DNA of 64,000 nucleotides from Schizonepeta tenuifolia (taxonomy: Eukaryota > Streptophyta > Magnoliopsida > Lamiales > Lamiaceae). Under the pieces are notes generated by a model. The model had not been told where the DNA came from. It made no database searches and was given only the letters and a program-made list of their open reading frames with translations. The position numbers were made by a program, and so were the translations under genes. Shown here piece by piece: positions 10,805 to 20,549 of the stretch (position 1 is its first letter; each line of letters opens with the position of its first letter). Location of the stretch: assembly GCA_029490685.1 (NCBI GenBank), contig CM055958.1, forward strand, positions 33,730,919 through 33,794,918. The letters are read 5' to 3'.

Positions 10805-12307
10805 CTAATCTGGGACATCCAATGGTTGTAGCAATCCATATGGTCGTCGGTGTAAAGCCTTGACTTGCTGGCATGCTAGGCATCTTTCTACAAACGAGGC
10901 GACGTCTCGTTTCATTCCATTCCACCAAAAGTTTCTTCTCAAATCTTGGTACATTTTCGTACTTCCTGGATGTGCTGTGTAAGGCGTATCGTGAGCCTCA
11001 CTCAAGATTTCGTTCTTCAGTTTGCTGTTGTCGTCAGGAACACAAATCCTGCCTTCATAGAGTATCGCATTGTCTGGAGGTTCAGAATATCCTTCTGGCT
11101 TATCTGTTCTTATCCTTACTTGTAACATTTCCATTGACTCGTCTTTTCTTTGAGCACTGATGATTCTTTCTCTCAAATCTGGCGTAGCTTCTAATGCTGC
11201 GATCTGACTTGTTATCGTAGCTAGCGTGTCAAGCACTCTGATATCCATCTTCTCAAATTCTCGTACTAAAGTTCCTTCTTCTACAAAAAGGCATCCTAAC
11301 TTCGTTGGAGCCTTGCGACTCAATGCGTCTGCTACCACATTAGCCTTTCCTGGATGATAGTTAATTCCACAGTCATAATCCTTGACTAGTTCCAGCCATC
11401 TCCTTTGCCTCATATTCAATTCCTTCTGCTCGAAAAAGTACTTCAGGCTCTTGTGGTCGGTGAATATCTCAACTCTTACACCATAGAGATGGTGTCTCCA
11501 AATCTTTAACGCATGCACTACGGCTGCGAGTTCCAAATCATGGGTTGGGTACTCAACTTCGTGAGGTCGAAGTTGTTGTGAAGTATAAGCTATCACTCGT
11601 CCGTCTTGCATCAAGACACAACCTAATCCATTTTTCGATGCGTCAGTGTAAACCACATATTCCTTGTTTGTGTCTGGAAGTGCTAGTACTGGCGCTGTAG
11701 TTAACTTCTCCTTAAGAGTTTGGAAACTCTTGTCATACTCATCAGTCCATTTAAACTTGGTATCCTTCCTGAGTAGCTGCGTCATCGGGCGAGCGATCGT
11801 AGAGAATCCCTCGATAAACCTTCTGTAATAACCGGCTAATCCCAAGAAACTTCTGATCTCGTTCTGACTCGTTGGTGACTTCCAGTTGTGCACTGCTTCT
11901 ACTTTGGCTGGATCCACCTTGATTCCTTCTGCTGATACTATGAGGCCAAGGAACATTACTTCCTTCAGCCAAAATTCGCATTTACTGAATTTGGCGTAGA
12001 GTTTCTCGGCTCTTAGTGTTTCCAACACTATCCGTAGATGTTCCTCGTGCTCCTTTTCATTCTTAGAGTAAACGAGGATGTCGTCGATGAATACTAAAAC
12101 AAATTTGTCCAAGTAGAGGTGGAAGACTCTATTCATAAGGTCCATGAATACGGCTGGAGCGTTAGTTAAACCAAATGGCATTACTAGAAATTCGTAATGG
12201 CCATATCGGGTTCTAAAAGCGGTCTTCGGTACGTCTTCAGGTTCGATCTTGAGCTGATGGTACCCTGACCTCAAATCTATCTTGGAGAAGACTCCTGCAC
12301 CCTTGAG
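10805..12307 (-). pseudogene. Reverse transcriptase (C-terminal part), RNase H and integrase zinc domain
   Basis: This is the longest open piece of pol, 489 residues from 12274. RT continues with SGYHQLKIEPEDVPKTAFRT, MPFGLTNAPAVFMDLM and the catalytic FIDD at residues 62-65. RNase H follows, with VYTDASKNGLGCVL, the DLELAAVVHAL helix and the FTDHKSLKYFF motif, ending at NVVADALSRK. Near the C-terminus is the HHCC zinc-binding part of integrase: H in AHPGSTKMYQDLRR and C-x2-C in RCLACQQVK. Together these copy genomic RNA into DNA and remove the RNA strand. A TAG at 12308-12310 (for Gln in LFDQLKG) separates it from the RT N-terminus. Confidence 0.93.
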
Positions 12308-12814
12308 CTAATCGAACAGATCCTCGATCCTTGGCAAAGGATATTTATTCTTGAGCGTGATCTTGTTCAGTTCTCGGTAATCTATGCACATTCTCATCGA
12401 TCCGTCCTTTTTCCTAACAAAAAGCACGGGTGCTCCCCAAGGTGAGACGCTTGGCCTGATAAAACCAAGGTCTAGTAATTCCTGTAACTGGATTTTGAGC
12501 TCCTCCAGTTCCTTCGGTGCCATTCTATATGGGGCTTTAGACTTAGGGGCTGCTCCTGGTTCTAAATCGATCGTGAAGTCCACATGACAATCTGGTGGCA
12601 ATCCCGGTAGCACTTCCGGAAAGACATCTTTATATTCGTTCACGACTTTTACGTCCTGAATGGTCTTCTCGGCTCCTGGCTCTCCGACTAGGTACACAAG
12701 ATAAGCTGTAGTACCTTTCTTCTTCATGAGTTTGGTGGCTTGAAGGGCTGATATAATTGGTACGCCTCTACCCATTGAAATTCCATGGAATTCGGTTGGT
12801 TCTTTACCCGGCGG
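12308..12814 (-). pseudogene. Reverse transcriptase N-terminal part
   Basis: The open stretch from 12775 reads MGRGVPIISALQATKLMKKK and then the RT entry motifs: DVFPEVLPGLPPDCHVDFTI, PYRMAPKELEELK, LLDLGFIRPSVSPWGAPVLF and MRMCIDYRELNKITLKNKYP. It ends at the TAG at 12308. It is in the same frame as the downstream RT, so suppressing one codon would join them. Upstream a TAG at 12815-12817 cuts it from protease. Confidence 0.92.
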
Positions 12815-13165
12815 CTAAAAAGAGATTTTTCTCTCGTTGCAGAGAATCGTGGCGCAATTCTCTGACAACCAATCCATTCCTAGGATTATATCTACGTCCC
12901 ACATTATCATAACATTTAAGTTGTTCGCTATGACCTTATGAGTTCCGATTTCTAGTTCTAGGTTAGAGCAAACGTGAGTAGAAGTAGTGATCTCTCCTGA
13001 AGGTGTGGCTACTCTCATAGATTGTGCAGCTCTTACAGGTCTGATGTCTAAGTTATCGGCACACGAGCCAGCAATTAAAGAATGCGATGCGCCAGTATCA
13101 AACAGTATCTTAATGGGGATGTTGTGGAGTTTTCCCATACCTGCTAGATTGCCTTTTCCTTTTTG
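12815..13165 (-). pseudogene. Retropepsin-type aspartic protease
   Basis: The 107-residue frame from 13138 has the active-site motif ILFDTGASHSLI and the second conserved block DVDIILGMDWLSENCATI, typical of Ty3/gypsy proteases that process the polyprotein. A TAG at 13166-13168 separates it from gag and another at 12815 from RT. It is in the pol frame. Confidence 0.92.
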
Positions 13166-14481
13166 CTAGCCACCCTGTTTGATAGCGCATGCCCTCGCAT
13201 TCTGTTGCTGTTGTGCATGCTGCTGAAACTGCTGCTGGTTCATTGGCGGCTGCTGCTGCGCTTGGATGGCTCAGAGGGGTACTGCTTGAAGCGGTTTAGG
13301 GCAGTCCTTTTTCATGTGCCCCTTCTGTCCACAGTTGAAACAGTTAGGGGTGCCTATCTGGCAGACTCCAGGATGGGCTCGGTTGCATTTCGGGCAGACA
13401 GGGATGGTAACCCTCCCTGGGTTATTCGCTCCCTAGTTAAAATTCCTCTGTTGCCCCTACGGCTGATTCTGCTGATTATTTCCCTTCCATGGCGAGTTCT
13501 GCTTATTCCCTTGAATGAACAACCCCGATTGGTTGTTTCCCTGCCACGGCCTCTTACTGTGTTGTTGTTGTTGTTGTTGTTGTTGCCAGGCTGCTGATAA
13601 CCCTGCTAGTTACCCCTCTTCTGATTTCCCTGGTTGTTATAACCCTGACTGTAGCCTCCACTACCTCCTCCGTTCCATTTCCTCTTCCCTTGGTAGTTGC
13701 TACTATTGTTGTTGTAGTAGCCTCGGTTCTGACTCTGCGCTGGTGCTGATGCAGTTGGTATGATCTTCTTCTCATCAGGCATGACGGCCTCCATTTCCAG
13801 TGCTCTCTCCAGTATGTCTGTATAGCCTAGTCCTCCATGACTAGCCAAAGCGATTCCCAATTCATGTCGTAAACCTCCCTGAAATTTCTTGGATAGCTTC
13901 TCCTCGGTGTCAACCAATGCCGGCGCATACCTTGATAGCTCGCAGAACTTGGCATCATATTCCGTCACAGTCTGCTTTCCCTGCTTCAGATTATAAAACT
14001 CAGCTTCCTTCTGTGCCCTATACGTCTTGGGGACGTACTTGTCAAAGAAGATCTCCTTAAACTCTTCCCATGAAAAACGAGCCAGATGCTCTGCAGGTAT
14101 CACCTTCTGTCTTGCTTCCCACCAGTAATCTGCCGATCCCGTCAGTTGGAATGCGACACAAAGCATTCTTTCCTCATCAGTGCATCTGAGGAGCTTGAAG
14201 ATTTTCTCAGTAGATCTCACCCATAGCTCAGCATCGCTAGGGCTACCAGTTCCATTAAACAATGGAGGGTTCCTCTTGAGGAAGAGATCCTCAATATCTC
14301 TACGGGGCGGTGGTGGAGGTGGTGGTGATGGTGACGGGGGTGGAGATGGGGATGGAGATAGGGATGGGGTGACATTCCGCTCATATTCTTGTTCTTGGTT
14401 GTTTTCCGGTTGACGTCTACCACGTCCTCTCGGCCTTCCAGGTCCTCGACCTCTCCTATTGTTCATGTTTCTCGGTGGCAT
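13166..14481 (-). pseudogene. Gag: capsid intact, zinc-knuckle region broken
   Basis: The frame from the ATG at 14481 begins MPPRNMNNRRGRGPGRPRGR, then a serine/proline run, then a retrotransposon Gag domain (PPLFNGTGSPSDAELWVRST, WWEARQKVI, FDKYVPKTYRAQKEAEFYNL, QTVTEYDAKFCELSRYA). It is open for 291 residues to a TAG at 13606-13608. The nucleocapsid zinc knuckle CFNCGQKGHMKKDC, preceded by CPKCNRAHPGVC, lies at about 13278-13400 but in the pol frame, so a frameshift separates the parts, probably in the CAA/AAC repeat at 13559-13584. Further stops are at 13457, 13433, 13271 (TGA) and 13166. Gag forms the particle; here only the capsid part could be made. Confidence 0.9.
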
Positions 14482-15031
14482 TTTCTTTTGATCTAAGGAA
14501 AAATTGAAATTCTCATTAGTTTTCTTTTGTTAATTATACTTAGTACTTACTTGCTCGTTCTCAACTTAATCAAGTTCATAGAACAACATATCGAACATAA
14601 CTTCGATATTATTTCATTAATCTTTTAACTTTCGAGTTAAACTCATTTCCTCGTCACACGAGTTCATTTGACATTCTGATTTTAATTACTCAATTCATAA
14701 GAAATTTTCTTGATTAAAAACCCTCTTCACGGGTCATGTAGATATATATACATCAAAAAGAATATTAATTCTGCCTCCAACTAGGCTGACTGCATACTAT
14801 TTACTGGGTGCACTAACAAGCTGCACTCCGTACCTACTAGAAGTACTAGAACGGAAACAATTCATAAAATTTCGTATCCGCTAGAGTACTACAAAAACTA
14901 ACTAGTTACTGATTCGACTCTATACAGGACAAAGAGCTACTACTACCACTGATATGTACTCGCGTCTACAACACTCTGCTCGACTAAACTGCAGTCGAGT
15001 CCAAAAACTACCCCCTATGGTCTGCAAAACC
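14482..15031. other. Spacer between extra ORF and gag
   Basis: About 550 bp of AT-rich DNA with no convincing reading frame. I see no strong splice signal or structured element in it. Confidence 0.6.
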
Positions 15032-15847
15032 CTAACAACCCTCCTCTGGGTCCTCCTCCGGATCCTCGTCCGGATCCTCCTCACGGTCCTCCTCCTCGGA
15101 CTCTGAACCAAAAATAAGCTGGAGTGCCTCGTCCACCCTAAGAGTAGAACCGTTGTCAAGTGTAAGCAGGGTGGGTGAGGGTGCCTCTGGAACGGTCTCC
15201 TGCAAGTCGGAAACCAAGTAGTCCTCGCTGACCTCTACCGCACGCTTCTTCAGGGGAAGAAGGTGCTCGGGAACTGAACTTGATCCCGAACCTGACTCGA
15301 AGTCCTCCCTAGAACGGACCCTGGACGGTCCTGCCTCCATCTGCTCTCGTACTACTCCCCACTTCGCGCAAATTTCCTCGAGTGGCGTAAGTGGAGAAGG
15401 CAGCTCTAACATGGCGGCGAGCTCCGCGTCGATCTCTCGGTGGTCTGGCCTCTCTCTGTACAGTCTCGTCTCCAACGGTCCCCTGACCCTAACACAAATG
15501 TCTGGCACAAACGGTGAAGACAACCCCAACAGCGCGGCTGTCTCAGCGTCAACCTCCACGAATCCCGGGCTTGGGATCAACTCCTCGATCTGCTGTCCAA
15601 CCGGTGGTGACTCTGGTGTAACACTGGGTAGTAGGTGTACGATCAAGTCTAGTATCGCCTGACTCTCCCGGATCAGGTGTCGCACTGGGTAGTAGGCTGA
15701 AGAAAAATTGCTAACAATCTGTCCTACGTCTTCCTCTCCATAGTCTACCTCAAACTCGTAGTACTCGTCCTGCAACATGTCAACTATGGTGCGCTCGCAC
15801 TCTACCAACGGTCGGCTCTTCCGAGCCGTCACACGAGTCCTAGCCAT
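15032..15847 (-). CDS. Extra chromovirus ORF with histone H3-like N-terminus and acidic tail
   Basis: This intact 271-residue ORF lies between the 5' LTR and gag. The ATG at 15845-15847 is the first in the frame; the upstream in-frame codons lead only to a GTG. Residues 1-11, MARTRVTARKS, match the histone H3 start at 9 of 11 positions and keep ARKS, the H3K9 context. Residues 98-114 and 138-154 are an internal duplication (VDAETAALLGLSSPF and IDAELAAMLELPSPL). A basic PLKKRA lies near 198-203. The last 25 residues are mostly Glu/Asp. I recognise no catalytic domain, signal peptide or membrane segment. A splice-acceptor-like site ends 1 nt before the ATG. The ORF has no lesion although gag-pol has nine stops. 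I infer a nuclear accessory protein engaging H3-tail readers or modifiers. Chance similarity is possible because the match is short. Confidence 0.72.
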   Translation of the reverse strand: MARTRVTARKSRPLVECERTIVDMLQDEYYEFEVDYGEEDVGQIVSNFSSAYYPVRHLIRESQAILDLIVHLLPSVTPESPPVGQQIEELIPSPGFVEVDAETAALLGLSSPFVPDICVRVRGPLETRLYRERPDHREIDAELAAMLELPSPLTPLEEICAKWGVVREQMEAGPSRVRSREDFESGSGSSSVPEHLLPLKKRAVEVSEDYLVSDLQETVPEAPSPTLLTLDNGSTLRVDEALQLIFGSESEEEDREEDPDEDPEEDPEEGC

Positions 15848-15864
15848 CCTACAAAAGTTGTAAG
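15848..15864 (-). promoter_or_regulatory. Splice-acceptor-like site just before the extra ORF
   Basis: The minus strand reads TTACAACTTTTGTAG/GATGGCT: a pyrimidine-rich stretch, AG at 15850-15849, one G, then the ATG. Joined to an exon ending in AAG, the start would read AAGGATGGCT, with A at -3 and GC after ATG, a strong plant initiation context. Usage is inferred. Confidence 0.5.
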
Positions 15865-17229
15865 GAAACACGGATCAGTAACAGGTAGGGAAAATTACTT
15901 ATCTCAATCAAAAACATAAAGTACAATATGAATATTCCTTATTCAATTGTAACATCATCACTTAAGTCAACCACTTATCGAGACTTCTAGCAATTCAAGA
16001 AATTGCACTCAACAACATATATATATACATTCATAAAATTAAAGATTTTATTTTCATTCTTTTATTTCACCATATTATTACTCATTTTAATTCTTCTTTT
16101 ATTTCTCAACTCATTAATTCTTAACGACTTTCACTTATTAAAACAAAGTATATTTACTTCGTTCATATTACTTATTCAAAAGTAACATTCATTTACAAAG
16201 AATTTGTCGTTTACGACTCTTGATATTCGTACTAGTTGTAGTCGTCGCTTAAGACGAAATATGGAATTAAATTCCAAAAGAAAAATGGAATATAACTTAA
16301 GAATAAATTCCAAGAAAACTAAGTTCCAGTTGTCGTCGCTAGAATCGGGCGATCGATGGAAAAAAATTAATCAAGCTTCGCGCTCGACTCCTAATAATCT
16401 CTACGATTTTTCTTTATAGAGTTCGATCAAGGCGAACCCTATTGAAACACGAAACGAGAAGAAAAAGAGATGACGTGTCACGAAAAGACGTCATTTACAT
16501 TACTTATACGTAAGTAATGTTCACTTATTTCACTTAAATTTGATTCCACTTTACTCGATTTTCGTCGTTTCGTTCATATATTTCTTAACTCGAAGCCGAA
16601 AGCTTCTCAAACGTCTACTTGCTCCCTTCGATTACTAACACGATTTATTGAATTATTTTTATTCATTTTCCTCGCAGGAATTTTTCAGAAAACAAGTTCC
16701 ACTTTGCCAAATCTTTATTCATGTCACTTAACGCATGTGACATTCATCAATAGAAGTCCTTCTCGCGTTAGGGATCTCCTTTCGAAATCATTCCACAACA
16801 ACGTTTCTTAAAAACGTCTAAGTTCTCGAAGAACCAGAAAGTTCTTAGGTTTCAAGTCTGCGTTCTCATTGAACCAGGAAAAATCCCTAAAATCCGACTA
16901 TATTCGTGTATCCGCATAACTTTTCATAAAAAGGAAATCATTGCGTAAATAATTTCACATAAGATAGTACATGTACTATCGCATAATCGTATAAAGTATA
17001 AAAATTATACTTCTGTAAAAATTCTCATTTTTAAAACACACCTCATTCTCATTCTCAATCTTTATTGAATACTTGTTCAATAAATTTCTTATTTAAAAGA
17101 AATCACATCATAAAATTCTTTCCTTTTCCTCGTTGAGTCGACGTAGCCGGCGGTTGAGTTGACATCTATGTTCTCAATCTTAGTATTATAGTCTAACTCT
17201 TATCTCATACTTGGAAAGACGACTCTGAT
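15865..17229. other. Untranslated leader of the chromovirus
   Basis: AT-rich DNA between the repeat array and the extra ORF. Only short frames occur and none shows family motifs. If the proposed LTR-to-ORF splice is used, this region lies within the intron. Confidence 0.6.
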
Positions 17230-17614
17230 CCAGAGTATATACAAATACCGTGTCTCACGACTTGAAAGAAGACTCGATATAGAGTGCAAACAAATACTCT
17301 ATACTATTTCTCGAAGGAAGACTTGTATAAAAATACCACTTTGTGATATTACTTAAAGGAATGACTCGTATTAGAAAAAGATGACTCATAACCAGAGCAG
17401 GAAACAACTTACTGCTCCGTTACCACTTAGTGGTATTACTGAAAGAATGACTCAGTCTAGAAGACTGACTTGCGACCAGAGCAGAAAACGAACTTCTGCT
17501 CAGATATCACTTTGTGATATTACTAAAAGAATAACTCATACTAGAAAATTGACTCGAACTAGAAGATTGACTCATAGTCAGAGCAGGAAAACAGACCTTG
17601 CTCTGATACCACTC
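17230..17614 (-). repeat. Array of decayed primer-binding-site-like repeats
   Basis: Downstream of the real PBS the minus strand carries further TGGTATCAGAGC-like segments. The best are near 17494-17522 (GTGATATCTGAGCAG), 17411-17440 (GTGGTAACGGAGCAG) and 17331-17352 (GTGGTATTTTTATAC), with weaker ones near 17293-17312 and 17237-17263. Between them is a repeated spacer with GAGTCATTCTTTYAGTAAT and CTGCTCTG. Spacing is roughly 85-100 bp. Several units form short palindromes such as ATCACTTTGTGATAT. The array seems to grow from the PBS/LTR junction. Confidence 0.75.
17600..17611 (-). other. Primer-binding site (initiator Met-tRNA type)
   Basis: The minus strand reads TGGTATCAGAGC, complementary to the 3' end of plant initiator Met-tRNA, 3 nt from the 5' LTR. 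It overlaps a 7-bp inverted repeat, CAGAGCA at 17579-17585 and TGCTCTG at 17599-17605, so the primer site could fold into a hairpin. Confidence 0.9.
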
Positions 17615-20289
17615 TGTCACACCCCAAATCCCGAGGGACGGCAGAAGCCGGGGTGCGACTGGAGTTGGATTAAAGAAGCGGGGAAGAAGGGGGCTAACTG
17701 ACTAAACATACATGAAAGGCATCAATAAACCATGAACAAGACTTGAATATAAAAGAAAGAGTTAATCGCTACGGATTACTTGACAAAAGTACACAATAGA
17801 AACTAAGTTCATATTTACAGACTTAACTACAGTGTATTGTTCAAAAGATACATCTTAAAAGATTCAGAGTTCTGCAGCGGAAGAGTTCTAACTAAAGCAT
17901 CCTATCTTTCAACTCAACATCAACCGTCGCTGCTCACCGTCGTTTCAACCTGCACAGTTAGAAGACAATGCAGGGCTAAGTACCAAAGTACTTAGTGGGC
18001 ACGATGCCGAAAACATAATCATAAGTATAGATAAATATGGCATTTCATAATTGTAGCACATTGGGGTTTTATTTAAAAGAGGCCCGTGTCTACTAAACAT
18101 TTTCTGACTGATTTTCACAATTTACTCGGCCGAGTATTTTCAGGTAAGCTATGTTCAATCTTGACCAATTCTCATTCACCGTGGCTGGTACCCCTCAACA
18201 GGATATCACATACACCACAGGTTACAAAGTGCACTAACTCTGGAAAGCACTTAGCAGCTAACTCAGAGCCGATCGTTAGTTAACCTAGTTAGATTAACTC
18301 TAAATCTGGAAAACACGAATGTTGACTCAGATAGGTACAAGAGAACTCACATAAAACATAAAACAGTTCATGCCATAATATCACTTTGAAAATACAGATA
18401 TCAAAGCGATAAAGAAAGATTTTCCGAGCATTGCTCGTTTTATTTTGTATATAAAAGCCCACCTCGATATACAGAACTAAAAGCAAAAGCTTCCAACTTC
18501 GGATCTTTCGTCCTTTCTTTACAGTTGGCTTCCTCCTTCATCGTAAAACAAAAACACTTAAAAATGGGTCGTAAAGGATAATCGATCAAAGAATCGAAAT
18601 AAGTTTTAGTCGTTTCATTCTTTAGGCAATTGCACGCTTACTAGATTCATTTTACTTAAACGGTAACAAGACTCGTTCAAATACCATTTAGAACTCGGAA
18701 GGTCTCATACTCGACTCCTAGGTCAGTAGAGAAGGTAGTCGATAGCTCGATACGACTTAAAAGATCATAAGGAACTAAGTTGGAAAGAATCAACTTAGGA
18801 GAATTACGTTTTAGTTCATTAAAAGACTTATGAAATTTCTCGCTTACTACTTCTTTATTTAAACGGATAAGAGATGTGATCTCGACTGGTTTTCATCGCT
18901 CAAGGTCCTGTACTTGACTCTAGGGTCAGTAGGAAGATATTCGATAGCTATTACGGCTTAAACGATCGAAAGAAACTAAGTTGCGAACAAAACAACTTAG
19001 AAGAATTGAAACTGAAATTTCACTGCGCAATCCAGTAACTCTGGGGACTGCCCAGAACAGAGGATTTGGAAACATGGGATGAGCCCTGTACCATTTGAAA
19101 TTTTGGGATGTCTAGTTTACGCTCCAATTTACGGATCGCAAATCCGATAAACGAGCTAAAAGTTATTACAGTTTCCGGCGAGGGTTGCAAAACTGCCACG
19201 AAAACCCTAGTTGCTCGATGGATTCGACGTATAACGTCTTAGGTTCGTTCTAAGCTGTCGAATTCGATTTGTTTAGAAACTGGACCCTCAAGGCAGTCAT
19301 GACGTACTCCTGTACGTGACGAACTCCTTCTCAAAACTCGATCAATAGCACGAGGTTCTAAACGTCGGCTTTCAACTAACAATTACTAAACCAACAAATT
19401 CAAAACGCGTTCTAGTTCTCGACTATAACTAGCTCATATAATAATAGCTCGAAAGCTTATGACATTGACTACAAAGTTGTTCTCAAGCTCGTCATAGACA
19501 ATATTATCAAATTAGAATTCTCATTCGACTTCTCGGTTATTAGTTACGACTAATTGTTCGTCTCTTACACGATTTTCAAAGTTGTCGGATTTCGTTCAAA
19601 TTTTACGACATTAATCTACATCTAACGAGAATCACTTCTATGCATGCAATCAATTCATACCATCACTATATTTCAACTTATAACGTGTTCTTCGTCTCTT
19701 ACATTACATACAATATTTTTAGAAAAATCTAAATAAATTCCTATTATCAATTTACATCAATTACAACATAATTCCATCATCAATTCATCAATTAAACTCA
19801 ACACATGAAAACCCCTAATTACTCAATAATTTTCGGTATATATATATATCTTAAGAGGGTGATTTTCTTCTCCAATTAACATCATTTATCCACTAATCAT
19901 CCTATTATATCATCAATTGAACAATTGCAAAACCAATTTCATCTAACATGCATAAATCCCCAATTTCAATACTCAAACCCTAATCGAATTTCACAAAAAT
20001 ATGGGGCTTTTGATTCCTCTTTGTTTTAATCACTAATTGAACATCTCTTAAGCATGAATCTATCATTAATTTAAGAGATCCAAAATCCTACTAATTAACC
20101 TAAAATTTTCGGTAATAAAGAAGTATTAGGGTTCTTGATTTTTGTTCAATTTTAAACACTAATTAACCTATCTAACATATCCAATTTCATTAATCCAAGA
20201 TCAATTCATCAAAAACAACACTCTAATTTTCGATCCAAGGAAGAAAATGAAAAGAAGAAAAACATGGATGGATAGAAGTATAGAGGAGA

Positions 20290-20300
20290 GAATTACCTTG
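20290..20300 (-). promoter_or_regulatory. Splice-donor-like site in the LTR
   Basis: The minus strand reads TCTCAAG/GTAATTCTC with the cut after 20297. The same CAAG/GTAA (or AAG/GTGAG) motif occurs at the equivalent place in every LTR here: about 2841, 8936, 26202 (GTGAG), 38022 (GTGAG), 38763 (plus), 40541 (plus) and 63741. Conservation across diverged LTR subfamilies supports a real donor. Confidence 0.55.
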
Positions 20301-20537
20301 AGAATTAATGAAGAAAGTAGTAGGTTTGGATGGATGAATCAATACTTGTGTGTTTCTACTTGGTGTTCTTGAAGCTCTCTTCAATGGAGGATGAAAGATG
20401 AAGATGAGAGAAGGAGGATTGGGGGCTGCCGATTTTATGGTGATGGGAGGGAAGGAAATGAATTTAAATTGTTAACTTAGGTTATAAGATGAAAGGTGTA
20501 AAGTAGGAATAGTATACCCTTAGGTGTCACCTTTAAA

Positions 20538-20549
20538 ACTATATAAAAC
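20538..20549 (-). promoter_or_regulatory. Candidate LTR TATA box
   Basis: The minus strand reads GTTTTATATAGT, about 245 bp upstream of the donor-like site. It is the best TATA match before the pyrimidine-rich leader, so transcription likely begins about 30 bp downstream. Confidence 0.5.

Noticed and set aside
13163..13597. 144-residue plus-strand leucine-rich ORF
   Set aside because: Antisense shadow of the gag zinc-knuckle and CAA-repeat region.
15815..15847. A histone H3 gene or pseudogene
   Set aside because: Similarity to H3 stops after 11 residues. The rest of the ORF does not resemble the histone fold.
15848..15871. An alternative start at 15871 adding 8 residues before MARTRV
   Set aside because: The codon is GTG, not ATG, and lies within the proposed intron; the first ATG gives MARTRV.
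17230..17614. CRISPR-like array
   Set aside because: Units are decayed PBS copies next to a PBS in a plant retrotransposon. Spacing and repeats are irregular.
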